Assembly (NCBI GenBank): GCA_002413305.1
Contig: DHWS01000048.1
Location: 1 to 6,171, forward strand
Source: Actinobacteria bacterium UBA5176
Lineage (GTDB): Bacteria; Actinomycetota; UBA4738
Length of the DNA: 6,171 bases
Direction: 5' to 3'
Shown here: positions 6,120-6,171 of the stretch, in pieces
Layout: each line of letters starts with the position of its first letter
How positions within the stretch are numbered: the first letter of the stretch is position 1
The notes under the pieces: generated by a model
The model's input: only the letters and a program-made list of their open reading frames with translations
The model's database searches: none
Told to the model about the DNA's origin: nothing
Position numbers and translations under genes: made by a program

Positions 6120-6171
6120 CTGTCTCCTATACACATTTCCCAGCCCACCAGACCCCTCTTCATCTCGTATG
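6120..6171 (+). other. Illumina Nextera adapter read-through (synthetic, not genomic)
   Basis: CTGTCTCCTATACACATTT (6120-6138) matches the 19-bp Tn5 mosaic end at 17 of 19 positions. The following bases to 6153 continue the Nextera read-2 adapter (CCCAGCCCACCAGAC here, CCGAGCCCACGAGAC in the kit), with 4 mismatches in 34 overall. Then come 8 bases (CCCTCTTC, 6154-6161) in the index position, and ATCTCGTATG (6162-6171), an exact match to the start of the P7 tail. Order and spacing are exactly those of the adapter. The adapter sequence is recalled from general knowledge. The bases from 6120 on should be trimmed. Confidence 0.95.

Noticed and set aside
6120..6138. A genuine Tn5/IS50 mosaic end
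   Set aside because: The sequence that follows is the synthetic Nextera adapter and P7 tail, not IS50.
5573..6163. 196-codon minus-strand frame at the right end
   Set aside because: Its start lies in the adapter and it is an alternative frame of the DDE transposase.

Overview
The window is a GC-rich bacterial sequence (GC-heavy third positions, GTG starts, closely packed genes). It has no rRNA, tRNA or phylogenetic marker. The style fits an actinobacterium or another high-GC soil or water lineage, but the sequence does not settle which. It looks like the end of an assembled contig, because the last 52 bases read as an Illumina Nextera adapter.

Left part (1-2778, all on the minus strand, transcribed right to left): a tightly packed operon of the surface-polysaccharide type. 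First comes a two-domain protein, a nucleotidyltransferase-like head joined to a thymidylate-kinase-like P-loop domain. Then comes a GT4-type glycosyltransferase whose GTG start lies 3 bases past the previous stop. Next is a 62-codon ORF of unknown function. Last are the first codons of a gene leaving the window, whose N-terminus (MATGDKVIVVS) suggests a P-loop protein, possibly a sulfotransferase. The cluster probably builds or modifies an extracellular or capsular glycan.

Middle part (about 2935-4575): decayed insertion sequences. An IS110-family (DEDD) transposase pseudogene on the plus strand carries at least five indels and an amber codon. Directly after it is a scrap of an IS3-family element: the tail of orfA overlapping the head of orfB, with everything after the HTH/linker region lost.

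Right part (4576-6171): a gene-free stretch holding two 29-bp imperfect direct repeats at a 36-bp period, probably the transposase-binding end of the last element. Then a DDE/rve-type transposase (minus strand) with all three acidic residues and no internal frameshift, but with its N-terminus cut off by the adapter.

The window therefore shows the edge of a glycan-biosynthesis operon bordered by a graveyard of nested IS elements. I found no clear case for a new biological system. The most consequential observation is the adapter at the right end. The most interesting biology is the repeat-type end of the DDE element and the nucleotidyltransferase-kinase fusion.
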